The notes beneath the pieces were generated by a model. That model worked only from the letters and a program-made list of their open reading frames with translations. It ran no database searches and had not been told where the DNA came from. From positions 1 to 33,179 of IMG/VR virus record IMGVR_UViG_3300025592_000043: DNA of 33,179 nt; one strand, written 5' to 3'. Made by a program: the position numbers and the translations under genes. This document shows positions 11,124 through 20,328 of the stretch, in pieces (within the stretch, counting starts at the first letter, position 1; each line of letters opens with the position of its first letter). Source of the stretch: a virus.

Positions 11124-14100
11124 TGGGTTTATTTGATGAGTTGTTAAGTCAGCCAGGTGTTACAGCAACAGGCGGTGGCACAGGGTACGACCCAAGAGAT
11201 GACGAGATGGAAGTGCGCTTCACAGCAGAAGGCACTCCTTACAATGCTAGACCTGGTACTCCGTTACATGAAGGACACACTAGAGCAAACCAACCTATGT
11301 TCGACCTTCCAACGGTCGAAGTACCTAAAGAACCATCATTACTGAATTACGGATATGACCAAACTGTACAGCCACCTCAACAAGTTGACGTAAATCCTAC
11401 GCAAGAATACATTGACCCTATGTCGTTATACAACAGACAAGGCAGAGCAGATTACATCCCACAGAACATTGTAGATACAAACACAGTATTCGGCAGTCCA
11501 AGTCTAGGCTCATTACCAAACCCTACTCAAGACGCTAGTGCTATGGAAGCACTTAACAAAGCATCAGCAGAACGTGATAAACAAGCGCAGATTGAAGCAC
11601 AACTACAGGTATTACTAAAGGCTCAAGGACTAGATAATCGTGCTGAGTGGGATATGCGTAGAGCAGACGACCAATTTGCTAACCTAGACAAGCAGTACGA
11701 TATTAACAACCAAGTAGCCACAGATGACTTCGGCAACCCACTATTAAACGCTAATGAGCATGGTCAAACAAGTTACGACATAAACGCAATCAAACAAGAG
11801 TCTCTTGACAATCTAATGATGCAGGATAGAAAGCCTGTAGCCAATGTAGCCACCCCACCTGTAGTAGCACCAACAGACAACAAACCTGATTATCCAAGCA
11901 ACATGACACCTTATGCAATAAACCTACTAGAGGAACAACGCAAAAGAAACGAGATGTTTCAGGGTATAGGTGATACAGCAACAGGTATTTATGAAGGCGC
12001 TAAGACATTAGGCTCAGATATTTATGATGACGTTACAGGTTTTGACTATAAAGGATTAGGTTCAGATATTTATAAGGAAGGTGCTGACGCTGTACAAGGC
12101 GCAAAGGATTTATACACAGACTTTAATAAGCCTGATACTCGTACTCACAGACAAAGGATGATTGATAATCAGACTAATGTTGTTGAGCCTGTTAAAGAGT
12201 TTATAACTGATACTATTCCTGAATTTGCAGGTGATGCTTATGAAGGCATCTTAGGTCCTCTTGTAGGTAATTGGTATGACAACCTGTCTAAAGATGCAGA
12301 AGGTCCTACACAAGAGTACGATTCAGCAACAGGCGTTCAGAAACCTATGGTGTTTAACTTTAAGAAGTCTCTAGCAACAGAAGTTAAAGGACTTGTGGAT
12401 GCTGCAACAAGTCCTGTAGAGACAGCAGATGCTATCGCTAGTGTAATTTCAGGCGCAGTTCAACACACGCTACCTGATGATATGGCTTGGAATGAAGACT
12501 CTAAGAAGATGGCAGGGGCTATTGGACAAATGTACGCTGAAAGATATGGCTCTATAGATGGGTTTAAGAAAGCATTAGCAGAAGACCCTGTTCCTGTATT
12601 AATTGAATTAACAGGCGCAGGATTAGTTAGTAAGGTGGTTGCAGCGAGAACCCTTGCTTCTATGAAGAAAATTGATATGGGTGAGGCTTTAGAGAAGTTC
12701 ACAGACAAGGCTGTAGAGACAGCAACAATGGGAATGGAAAAGAGAGGGTTTCGTAAGGAACTGATGGTTTATCATGGTTCGCCTCATAAGTTTGAAAAGT
12801 TCGACCACAAGTATATGAGTTCAGGTGAAGGTGGTCAAATGATGGGTTATGGTACTTATCTTGCAGAGCATCCTAGTGTTGCTAAAACTTATGCGCCTCG
12901 CGACATGGTCATGGAAGACAAGTTATTGAAATTGTATGAAGACGCTATGGACTTTAGAAGACCTGGTGGCGAAGACGTTTTTGCCTATGAGGTTTATGAA
13001 AGAGCATTAGACCATTGGACTCCAAAGGAAATATCAGAATACATCAAAGACACATATAAGGGCGATGATTTAGTTAAAGCAGAAAAAGCACTTGGCAATT
13101 TCAAAAAAATGTATGAGGAGTCTGACAGTTATTTATACGATATAGATTTGCCCGATAAAACCATTGCTAAGATGCTAGACTCTGATAAAACAATTATGGA
13201 GCAATCTGATTACGTTATATCTGCGTTAGACGATATTTACCCTAACCTGTCTAAAGAAATTAACAACGCAAAACGAATTAAGCAGAAGTTAGACAAGACT
13301 ACAAACAAAGCAGAAAGAGATAGTTTGTTTCAAGAGTATGCTGATATTAAAAATCGTTTAGGTTTCAACTTGGATGACAATGCTCATTCTCTCTATAGAG
13401 ATTTAGAGAATACACTAGGCTCTGACAAGAAGGCTTCAAAACTTCTTGAAGATAAAGGAATACCAGGTGTGAAGTTTTGGGATGGAGATTCAAGAGGTTC
13501 AGGTGAAGGAACAAGGAACTTTGTCATATTTAACGAGAATAGCGCTAAGGTTCTAAAGCGTAATGAGGTGGATATACCTAATATTGACGATGGTGTATTA
13601 GGTCAGATAGGTAAGACAAAAAACCCTACAACCGATTTAAGAAACTCTCTCAGAGAGGGTGGATATAAAATAGACATGGACGAAGGCATCTCGGGCGAAA
13701 TTAAGTTAAGTCGTATCGAAGTTCCACCTAATGTTCGGGGCAAAGGACTTGGTACAGATGCGATGAATCAGATTGTTAAAATGGCTGATGAAAGTGGCAA
13801 GACTATAACTTTAACACCTGATACATCATTTGGCGCAACCTCAGTTTCGAGATTAAAGAAATTCTATAAGAAGTTTGGATTTGTAGAGAACAAGGGTAAG
13901 AACAAAGACTTTTTATACAAAGATTCAATGCTACGACTACCTAACAGTCCAAAAGTGGGCAAACCTAACAAAGTAACAGATGGTCTATTAGGTCAGACAC
14001 CTGTCAAGGGTGTACACCTAACCATGGAAGAGTTTGATGACTTCAAGATGGGTGCTACAAGAGACTCAGAGCCAGGCATCCACTTTGGTACTAATTCGGC

Positions 14101-15175
14101 ATCAGGCGAGAAACTGATTGAAAACAAGAAGTTTCAGATTGAGAATAATTATATAGGCAAGCCTAGAAACCCTGTTAATTCTCCACAAGGTATTAAGAAG
14201 ATACAGGCTGACTTAAACATTAGTAAGCCACTTAGAGTATTTGAAGAACAAAGAATGATGGGCGGAAGATGGGATGCTCACCAAATTGGTAGAAGTTTGT
14301 TTGAAGTAGATGAGTTGCCAAGAAGGTTTACTGAAGCAGACAGAGAAGCGTGGTACGAAGGGTATTTATCTTCCAAGGTTACTATTGATGGACGAGAAGT
14401 AGATGTACCACTTGAAGTCAACAAAGATGGCTCTACTCCAGATTGGAATTATTCAGAGTTAGATGCCAAGCAAGAATCAGAGTGGATTAATAATTTTCTT
14501 AATGAACGTGGGTACGACCATATTATCTATGACAACGCTTATGAAGGTGGTGGTGATTCACTTGGTGTATATGATTTATCTAAGATTAAGCAAACAGGCG
14601 CAGAGCGCTATGCAACATTAGCAATACCTACAGGTGGTTTACTAGCAACAGATGACGAAGCCCAAGCAGAAGAAGAACTTACAGACGGATTAATAAACAA
14701 CGTCAAGTCTTGGAAGCCTAACAACAATCTTGTAACCTTCGTTAAGACTATGGAGAACGACCCACTAAGGGTAGGCAACACCAAGGTCAAAGAATATGAT
14801 GATGTAGGACACAAAGCAAAGGGTTACGGCACTAAGTCAGGACTACTTGCACAAGATACAGAGGCAGAAGCAACCAACGCGCTTAATAAGAAGTTAGTTG
14901 ATGCTAACAAGGCAGTTGACAGACTTGTTAAAATAGACTTAAATGAAGACCAAAGGAATGCGTTAGTATCATTAGTCTATAACGTAGGTGCAACAGGTTT
15001 TGGTAAATCTAATGCCCTAAAGGCGTTAAATAATGGTAATATAAAGACATTCTTAAAAGAAGCGTTCGACCCTAAAGTGGGCTTTGTCAAGACAAAAGGT
15101 AAGATTGTTAAAGGCTTAGTCAATAGAAGAGCGAGAGAAAAGCAGATTTTCACTAAGGGTAACTATGGCAATTAA
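11123..15175 (+). CDS. 1350-aa polyvalent protein: two ADP-ribosyltransferase-like domains, GNAT, lysozyme-like
   Basis: A giant multidomain protein directly after terL. Residues 1-~500 are low-complexity and helical. About 545-820 form an ADP-ribosyltransferase-like (LPD/ART) domain: VYHGSPHKFEKFD, MMGYGTYLAEHPSVAKTYA and RNFVIFNENSAKVL. About 840-955 are a GNAT-like acetyltransferase: IEVPPNVRGKGLGTDAMNQI and FYKKFGFVENKG. About 960-1165 are a second ART-like domain: GVHLTMEEFDDF, GIHFGTNSASG and IIYDNAYEGGGDSLGVYDLS. About 1195-1350 resemble a GH24 lysozyme: FVKTMENDPL, YDDVGHKAKGYGT and ALVSLVYNVGATGFG. Such polyvalent proteins are usually packaged and ejected with DNA to modify host targets. 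In the lysozyme part the usual catalytic Thr before GYG is replaced by Ala/Lys. Confidence 0.85.
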   Translation: MGLFDELLSQPGVTATGGGTGYDPRDDEMEVRFTAEGTPYNARPGTPLHEGHTRANQPMFDLPTVEVPKEPSLLNYGYDQTVQPPQQVDVNPTQEYIDPMSLYNRQGRADYIPQNIVDTNTVFGSPSLGSLPNPTQDASAMEALNKASAERDKQAQIEAQLQVLLKAQGLDNRAEWDMRRADDQFANLDKQYDINNQVATDDFGNPLLNANEHGQTSYDINAIKQESLDNLMMQDRKPVANVATPPVVAPTDNKPDYPSNMTPYAINLLEEQRKRNEMFQGIGDTATGIYEGAKTLGSDIYDDVTGFDYKGLGSDIYKEGADAVQGAKDLYTDFNKPDTRTHRQRMIDNQTNVVEPVKEFITDTIPEFAGDAYEGILGPLVGNWYDNLSKDAEGPTQEYDSATGVQKPMVFNFKKSLATEVKGLVDAATSPVETADAIASVISGAVQHTLPDDMAWNEDSKKMAGAIGQMYAERYGSIDGFKKALAEDPVPVLIELTGAGLVSKVVAARTLASMKKIDMGEALEKFTDKAVETATMGMEKRGFRKELMVYHGSPHKFEKFDHKYMSSGEGGQMMGYGTYLAEHPSVAKTYAPRDMVMEDKLLKLYEDAMDFRRPGGEDVFAYEVYERALDHWTPKEISEYIKDTYKGDDLVKAEKALGNFKKMYEESDSYLYDIDLPDKTIAKMLDSDKTIMEQSDYVISALDDIYPNLSKEINNAKRIKQKLDKTTNKAERDSLFQEYADIKNRLGFNLDDNAHSLYRDLENTLGSDKKASKLLEDKGIPGVKFWDGDSRGSGEGTRNFVIFNENSAKVLKRNEVDIPNIDDGVLGQIGKTKNPTTDLRNSLREGGYKIDMDEGISGEIKLSRIEVPPNVRGKGLGTDAMNQIVKMADESGKTITLTPDTSFGATSVSRLKKFYKKFGFVENKGKNKDFLYKDSMLRLPNSPKVGKPNKVTDGLLGQTPVKGVHLTMEEFDDFKMGATRDSEPGIHFGTNSASGEKLIENKKFQIENNYIGKPRNPVNSPQGIKKIQADLNISKPLRVFEEQRMMGGRWDAHQIGRSLFEVDELPRRFTEADREAWYEGYLSSKVTIDGREVDVPLEVNKDGSTPDWNYSELDAKQESEWINNFLNERGYDHIIYDNAYEGGGDSLGVYDLSKIKQTGAERYATLAIPTGGLLATDDEAQAEEELTDGLINNVKSWKPNNNLVTFVKTMENDPLRVGNTKVKEYDDVGHKAKGYGTKSGLLAQDTEAEATNALNKKLVDANKAVDRLVKIDLNEDQRNALVSLVYNVGATGFGKSNALKALNNGNIKTFLKEAFDPKVGFVKTKGKIVKGLVNRRAREKQIFTKGNYGN

Positions 15176-15794
15176 TACATACGCAACGTTAAAGACAGCA
15201 ATAGCAGACTTTCTTAACAGAGACGACCTAACATCGGCTATCGAGAACTTCATTGCATTAGCAGAAGCACAGATTAACAGAGACATTCGTCATTGGAAGA
15301 TGGAGAAACGCTCTAGTGGTCAACAAAGTGCTAACGATGAATACGCACAGATACCTGCTGATTGGATGGAGACTATTAGATTCCACGTCACAGACAACGG
15401 AACATCACCTCTTGATTTAATCTCAAGGGCTGCTATGGCAGACAAGAGGGCATCTAATGAAGATTCTACAGGCACACCAACACATTACACACACGCAGAC
15501 AGTCAGTTTCAGTTCTACCCAACACCGTCTGCTACAGTGAACACAGAATTGCTTTACTACGCTAAGACAACGGCTCTTAGTTCAAGTAACGCTGATAATT
15601 GGCTTTTACTAGAAGCACCTGATGTGTACCTTTATGGCGCACTGCTACATTCAGCACCGTATCTAGGGGAAGATGAGAGAATCGCAGTATGGGCGCAGAT
15701 GTATTCTGCTTCAGTATCACGATTAAACGAAGTATCTGAGAACGCTAGATTTAGTGGCTCAGGTTTAAAACTTAAAATAAGAGGATTAGGATAA
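15165..15794 (+). CDS. Head-tail adaptor (SU10-type)
   Basis: A 209-aa protein, helical at the start (TYATLKTAIADFLNRDDLTS; NFIALAEAQINRDIRHWKME) with a central beta part (SQFQFYPTPSATVNTELLYY) and a helical end. This matches the phage adaptor family typified by SU10 and related podoviruses (P22 gp4/T7 gp11-like role), which sits below the portal and connects it to the tail. It overlaps the polyvalent gene by 11 bases and the next gene by one. Confidence 0.8.
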   Translation: MAINTYATLKTAIADFLNRDDLTSAIENFIALAEAQINRDIRHWKMEKRSSGQQSANDEYAQIPADWMETIRFHVTDNGTSPLDLISRAAMADKRASNEDSTGTPTHYTHADSQFQFYPTPSATVNTELLYYAKTTALSSSNADNWLLLEAPDVYLYGALLHSAPYLGEDERIAVWAQMYSASVSRLNEVSENARFSGSGLKLKIRGLG

Positions 15795-16174
15795 TGTCAT
15801 TCACAAACTTTTTAGAAACAGAAATATTAGACCACGTATTTGCAGGTGCGGCTTACACTGCTCCTACAACAATTTATTTGGCTTTATACACAGCAACTCC
15901 AGGTGAGACAGGTGGTGGTACAGAATTATCAGGTAGTGCTTATGCTCGTCAATCAGTAGCATTTACTACATCAGGTGATACTACATCTAACTCATCAGCA
16001 GTTGAATTTCCTACAGCAACAGGCTCATGGGGTTCAGTAACTCACGTTGGTGTATTTGATGCTTTAACAACAGGAAACTTAATGGCTTATGCAACACTAA
16101 CGTCAGCAAAAACTATTGATTCAGGCGATGTGTTCCGTATTCCTACAGGCGACCTAGATATAACACTGAACTAA
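15794..16174 (+). CDS. 126-aa tail/decoration-type beta protein
   Basis: A 126-aa Thr/Ser-rich beta protein: MSFTNFLETEILDHVFAGAA, then TTIYLALYTATPGETGGGTE, YARQSVAFTT and THVGVFDALTTGNLMAYATL. The sequence LDHVFxxxxYTAPTTIYLALYTATP is a familiar phage structural protein family of uncertain role, often placed next to tail or head-completion genes. The ATG overlaps the adaptor stop codon. Probably a minor virion protein. Confidence 0.75.
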   Translation: MSFTNFLETEILDHVFAGAAYTAPTTIYLALYTATPGETGGGTELSGSAYARQSVAFTTSGDTTSNSSAVEFPTATGSWGSVTHVGVFDALTTGNLMAYATLTSAKTIDSGDVFRIPTGDLDITLN

Positions 16175-16175
16175 A

Positions 16176-16730
16176 ATGTTATATAACCAGTGGAAATACA
16201 ATAGGGCGAAGTATTCCACAGCCGACTTAGAAGACGGCACATTAGTTGTATTAGCCACAGGAACAACAACCTGTATTGGCGGTAGAATAAGAGAGTCTGG
16301 CGCTATAAGTATGGGCGACACTGTTGTAACTACAGTGGGAAGCCGTCAGGCTAACGCGTCATTAGTTGTAACATCTACATCTAGCACAACATCATCTTCT
16401 ACAAGAGTTAGAGAGTCTAGTGCTACTGTAAATGCAAGTGCGTCAAACACAACCAGTGCTGAGAAGATTAACTTAGGCAGTTCTACAACCACTGCTTCAA
16501 GTACAACATCATCAATAGCAGAGGTAGTATATTTAGGTGGTGGACAGATTTCACCAACATCGACTGTTACAGCGTCTTGTATAAGGATTATGTTCTCAAG
16601 CGTAGTCATTAACGGCTCATCAGGAACACTGACAGTAGCAAGAGAGAAGTGGGAAGATATTTCAGAAACCTCATCGACTTGGACGTTAATTCCTGAAGGG
16701 TCGGAAACTTGGACAACTATAGCAGCATGA
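16176..16730 (+). CDS. 184-aa Ser/Thr-rich repetitive structural protein
   Basis: Starts MLYNQWKYNRAKYSTADLED and continues with two diverged units carrying RIRESGAIS and RVRESSATV, separated by long Ser/Thr runs (TSTSSTTSSSTRVRESSATV). It ends WEDISETSSTWTLIPEGSET. This composition is typical of extended beta fibre or decoration proteins. It overlaps the next gene by 4 bases (ATGA). No close family recalled; a virion surface role is inferred from composition and place. Confidence 0.7.
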   Translation: MLYNQWKYNRAKYSTADLEDGTLVVLATGTTTCIGGRIRESGAISMGDTVVTTVGSRQANASLVVTSTSSTTSSSTRVRESSATVNASASNTTSAEKINLGSSTTTASSTTSSIAEVVYLGGGQISPTSTVTASCIRIMFSSVVINGSSGTLTVAREKWEDISETSSTWTLIPEGSETWTTIAA

Positions 16731-18205
16731 GTTTAATACCATTACAATTACCGCCAGGTGTTCACAATAACGGAACAGACTTTGAATCATCTAATAGATG
16801 GCGTGACGCTAATTTAGTTCGTTGGCATGATGGTTCAATGCGCCCTGTGGGCGGTTGGACAACACGTAAGGCATCAGCATTCGCATCAGCACCAAGAGCA
16901 ATGATTTCTTGGGTTGATAATACTTCAGGAACTAACTTAGTAGCAGGAACATACAACAAATTATATTACGTCAATCAGTCAAGCACTGTATATGACATTA
17001 CTCCAACAGGACTAACTTCAGGTAATTTAGACGCTGTAGTTAATACTTCATTTGGCGGTAGTTATTGGGGAACAGGTAACTACGGAACAGCAAGAACATC
17101 TACAGGTGTGTATCAAGAAGCAACAACATGGTCATTAGACACATGGGGTCAGAACCTACTTGGTTGTTCATCAGGTGACGGAAATATTTATGAGTGGACA
17201 TTAAGCACTTCTACATTGCCAACAGCACTAACTAACGCACCTGTCAATAATAAAGGTGTAGTAGTTACAGAAGAAAGATTTGTATTCGCATTAGCATCAG
17301 GTGGAAACCCTCGTAAGGTTCAGTGGTCAGACAGAGAAGACAATACTGTTTGGACTCCTGCGGCTACTAATGAATCAGGTGATATGGAGTTACAGACATC
17401 AGGACAGATTATGTGTGGTGTTCGTATGCGTGGTAGAACTATTATATTGACAGATAATGATGCTCATATAGCAACCTACCAAGGTCCACCGTTCGTATAT
17501 GGCTTTGAACGTGTAGGTACAGCGTGTGGTGTTTCATCAAGAAAGGCTGCGGTTGCAGTAGATGAAGGCGCTTTTTGGATGGGTCATAAGTCATTCTTCA
17601 CATTTGATGGTTCAGTAGCAACAGAGATTAAGTGTGATGTTGTGGATTATGTATTCGATGACATCAACCGAAATCAGATTAGTAAGGTGACTGCTGTACA
17701 TAACTCACAGTTTGGTGAGATTTGGTGGTTTTATCCATCAGGCTCATCTACTGAGAACGACAGATATGTTGTATTAGATTACAAAGAAGGACATTGGACT
17801 GTAGGCGAATTAGGTAGAACGGCTTGTATTGATAGAGGTGTGTTCGATAATCCTATTTGGTGTGATGCTAGTGGCAACTTGTACGAACAAGAGACAGGTA
17901 TTAATCACGGCTCATCAGTACCATTTGCTGAATCAGGACCTATTAGCCTTGGAAACGGTGATACTGTTATGAGAGTAACAAACCTTATTCCTGATGAGAA
18001 GGTTCAAGGCGAAGTTAAGGTGTCGTTTAAGACTAGAATGTACCCTAATGATACAGAGACTACACATGGACCTTATACATTGACGAATCCTACAGATGTT
18101 AGATTCACAGGCAGACAGGTAAGAATTAAGATTGAAGGTAACGGATATCATAATTGGCGTTCAGGCATTATGCGAATTGATGCTAAAGCAGGTGGCACTA
18201 GATGA
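16727..18205 (+). CDS. Tail hub/stabilisation protein (P22 gp10-like)
   Basis: A 492-aa protein starting MSLIPLQLPPGVHNNGTDFE at the ATG that overlaps the previous stop. An ATG at 16709 would add six residues but has no reason to be used. SNRWRDANLVRWHDGSMRPV and GGWTTRK are the hallmark opening of podovirus tail-stabilisation proteins. A beta-propeller-like middle follows (NLVAGTYNKLYYVN; WGQNLLGCSSGDGNIYEW; AFWMGHKSFFTFDGS). P22 gp10 closes the portal vertex and holds the tail needle and spikes. Coupled to the next gene by ATGA. Confidence 0.85.
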   Translation: MSLIPLQLPPGVHNNGTDFESSNRWRDANLVRWHDGSMRPVGGWTTRKASAFASAPRAMISWVDNTSGTNLVAGTYNKLYYVNQSSTVYDITPTGLTSGNLDAVVNTSFGGSYWGTGNYGTARTSTGVYQEATTWSLDTWGQNLLGCSSGDGNIYEWTLSTSTLPTALTNAPVNNKGVVVTEERFVFALASGGNPRKVQWSDREDNTVWTPAATNESGDMELQTSGQIMCGVRMRGRTIILTDNDAHIATYQGPPFVYGFERVGTACGVSSRKAAVAVDEGAFWMGHKSFFTFDGSVATEIKCDVVDYVFDDINRNQISKVTAVHNSQFGEIWWFYPSGSSTENDRYVVLDYKEGHWTVGELGRTACIDRGVFDNPIWCDASGNLYEQETGINHGSSVPFAESGPISLGNGDTVMRVTNLIPDEKVQGEVKVSFKTRMYPNDTETTHGPYTLTNPTDVRFTGRQVRIKIEGNGYHNWRSGIMRIDAKAGGTR

Positions 18206-18879
18206 GCGCACCAGTACCGCCACCGCCACTAGGACCTAATTGGAATACGTGGGGTGAGAAGTTAAACTCGTTCCTTGTTAGAACAAGAGACGCTTTAAGA
18301 TTTAAACAGAACGGTGATTCTGCAGCAGAAAACGGCATCCTTATGTGGGATGAATCAGACAAGAATCCTGTAGTGTCTATTGATGGAGAATGGATTCCAC
18401 TAGGTTTAGGCGGTGGAACTAATAGTGGCTCTCATGCTTACGTTTATAGTACAACAAGTCAAACTGCAAGTGCTGTGGATACTGCTTATGGCATTACTTG
18501 GAATAATATAGGCGTTAATAACAATATCTCTATTAATGGTAGCGACTCAACAAGAATTGATTTTGCTAAAGGCGGAACATTTTATATAAACTTTCACGCT
18601 ACATTAGCATCTTCAAATGCTTCTACAAAGACAGTGTATTTCTTCCCTAAGATAAACGGTACAACTCAAGACCATTCAACTATTATTACTACACTTCACG
18701 AGAATGGTCAGAAGAAAATTGCATCAAGAAACGGATTATTTACAGTAAGCGCAGGTGATTATTTACAAGCAATGTGGGCGACTGATGATGTGGCAGCATG
18801 GTTAGAGAATAATACCGCAACATCATTTGCACCATCTACACCGAGCGTTACTCTATCAATAGTTGAGGTAACAACGTGA
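18202..18879 (+). CDS. Fibre/spike protein with C1q-like head
   Basis: A 225-aa protein. The N-terminus (VPPPPLGPNWNTWGEKLNSF then LVRTRDALRF) resembles a virion-anchor segment. The C-terminal ~140 residues form a jelly-roll pattern (GITWNNIGVNNNISINGSDS; GGTFYINFHATLASSNASTK; NGLFTVSAGDYLQAMW), as in C1q/TNF-like phage fibre heads. It probably takes part in receptor contact or tail closure. The start overlaps the previous stop and the end overlaps the next gene (GTGA). Confidence 0.75.
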   Translation: MSAPVPPPPLGPNWNTWGEKLNSFLVRTRDALRFKQNGDSAAENGILMWDESDKNPVVSIDGEWIPLGLGGGTNSGSHAYVYSTTSQTASAVDTAYGITWNNIGVNNNISINGSDSTRIDFAKGGTFYINFHATLASSNASTKTVYFFPKINGTTQDHSTIITTLHENGQKKIASRNGLFTVSAGDYLQAMWATDDVAAWLENNTATSFAPSTPSVTLSIVEVTT

Positions 18880-19241
18880 ATATTAAAGAAGAGTTAATAC
18901 GTTGTAGAGAGTGGATTCAGTCTGCTTTAGACAAAGGTGGTGACACACATTCCTTTATTGACGTTGTAGATGGTGTTGTTGGTGGGAAAATGCAATTATG
19001 GTCAGGTAAAAAAGGATGTGCTGTAACAGAGATAGTAGTGTATCCTAACAAGAAAGTCCTACATGTCTTTTTGGCAGGTGGGAAACTAGAACAGATTACC
19101 GATATGCACAAAGATGCGGTACAATGGGCTAAAGCCCAAGGGTGTGACGGAATGACCCTATCAGGAAGAAAGGGTTGGTTAAAAATATTAAATAAAGACG
19201 GTTGGAAAGAACAACAAATCGTTATGGCAAAGGAGTTTTGA
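18876..19241 (+). CDS. GNAT-like phage virion-region protein
   Basis: A 121-aa protein with a GTG start overlapping the previous stop. It contains CAVTEIVVYPNKKVLHVFLA and HKDAVQWAKAQGCDGMTLSG, then RKGWLKILNKDGWK. This belongs to a small phage family next to tail and ejection genes whose fold resembles GNAT acetyltransferases: beta-alpha core, then an R-x-G-W-x-x-x-L-x-x-x-G-W end. I see no clear acetyl-CoA loop, so activity is doubtful. Role unknown; the location suggests a virion or assembly protein. Confidence 0.7.
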   Translation: MNIKEELIRCREWIQSALDKGGDTHSFIDVVDGVVGGKMQLWSGKKGCAVTEIVVYPNKKVLHVFLAGGKLEQITDMHKDAVQWAKAQGCDGMTLSGRKGWLKILNKDGWKEQQIVMAKEF

Positions 19242-19242
19242 T

Positions 19243-19614
19243 ATGAGCGGTGGAAAAGGCGGTAGCCAAACACAAGTAACAGAAATACCTAAGTGGATTG
19301 AAGAACCTTCAGTCAGAAACTTAGCAAGAGCAGAAACAGCACAAAAAGTTGGATATATGCCTTGGTATGGTCCTGATGTGGCATCATTTAGTCCTGCCAC
19401 TCAAGAGGCTTGGAGACAGAATATTGGAGCATCAGAGGCTTTTGGATTATCAGCCCCAGGCTCATTAACCCCTATGGGGGGATTACCAGCACCTACTACT
19501 TATTCAAGCGGTGTTACAGGTTACAGTGGTCAGCCTTTATATGACCAAGCACTAGCAGAATTAAAAACTAACAAACCTGCGGATGTTGCACAATATAACA
19601 AATTATTTGTTTAG
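19243..19614 (+). CDS. 123-aa hypothetical virion protein
   Basis: Begins MSGGKGGSQTQVTEIPKWIE. The G-rich start followed by W-I-E-E and an R-A-E-x-A-x-x-x-G-Y-M-P-W-Y-G-P-D-V-A-S-F segment is shared by small proteins encoded just upstream of podovirus ejection proteins. The C-terminus is Gly/Pro-rich with SQPLYDQALAELKTNKPADV. It ends 9 bases before the next start, with AGGAG between, so the two genes are separate, not frameshifted. Confidence 0.65.
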   Translation: MSGGKGGSQTQVTEIPKWIEEPSVRNLARAETAQKVGYMPWYGPDVASFSPATQEAWRQNIGASEAFGLSAPGSLTPMGGLPAPTTYSSGVTGYSGQPLYDQALAELKTNKPADVAQYNKLFV

Positions 19615-19623
19615 GAGAATAAT

Positions 19624-20319
19624 ATGGCAGGTGGACCTCAAACAGGCGGAATAGCACAAAACCCAAACATTAATCAGATGGCTGCTCAAGGAATTAAAGG
19701 AGCAGGAATTAACTCAGCAGTAGGAATGGGTTATCAGCCAGGTCAGTTAGCAACAACTAGCATGACTCCTTACATGAATCCTTATACTACTGAAGTTATT
19801 AAGGCTAATGAGGCTGACATATTACGAGGCGCTGACAAAGGATTAGATATGTTAGGCGCACAGGCACAGGCTGCTAAAGCATTTGGTGGTTCTCGTCATG
19901 GTGTTGCTATGGGTGAGATGGGTAGAGATGTGGCTACACAACTTGCACAATCATCAGCAGGTCTGAGACAACAAGGATTCCAACAAGCGCAACAAGCAGC
20001 GCAACAAGATATTCAGAGTGGGCTACAAGGCGCACAACAAAGATTAGGTGCAGCAAGTCAGTTAGCAAACATATCTAACCTAGGTTTCGGCATGGGTCAG
20101 ACTGTTACGCAGAACTTAGCACAACAAGGCTCACAGCAAGAAGCAATGCAACAAGCGCTTATTGATTCTGCTAAACAAAGATTCCAAGGTTATACAAATC
20201 AACCTTCTACATCTATTGGTTATGTTACTCAGGCTCTTGGTGCTACACCAGTTCCACAGACACAAACAACAGCAAAACAACCAGGTCTATTCGATTACTT
20301 AACATTAGCAATGTCATAG
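19624..20319 (+). CDS. Ejection-type Gln/Ala-rich internal virion protein
   Basis: A 231-aa protein with Gln- and Ala-rich amphipathic helices (GADKGLDMLGAQAQAAKAFG; RQQGFQQAQQAAQQDIQSGL; GAQQRLGAASQLANISNLGF). Such helices are typical of internal proteins that leave the capsid and form a channel across the cell envelope at infection. MTPYMNPYTTEVIKANEADI is a recurring segment of this phage family. The start follows TAGGAGAATA. Together with its neighbours to 24726 it probably forms the ejectosome. Confidence 0.75.
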   Translation: MAGGPQTGGIAQNPNINQMAAQGIKGAGINSAVGMGYQPGQLATTSMTPYMNPYTTEVIKANEADILRGADKGLDMLGAQAQAAKAFGGSRHGVAMGEMGRDVATQLAQSSAGLRQQGFQQAQQAAQQDIQSGLQGAQQRLGAASQLANISNLGFGMGQTVTQNLAQQGSQQEAMQQALIDSAKQRFQGYTNQPSTSIGYVTQALGATPVPQTQTTAKQPGLFDYLTLAMS

Positions 20320-20328
20320 GAGATAGTT

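Noticed and set aside
13641-13990. GNAT domain as a separate gene inside the 1350-aa frame
   Set aside because: The reading frame is continuous and there is no internal ribosome binding site and start at the domain edge.
19600-19630. Possible frameshift joining the 123-aa and 231-aa proteins into one ejection protein
   Set aside because: A clean TAG stop, an AGGAG ribosome binding site and an ATG lie between them, and the proteins look independent.
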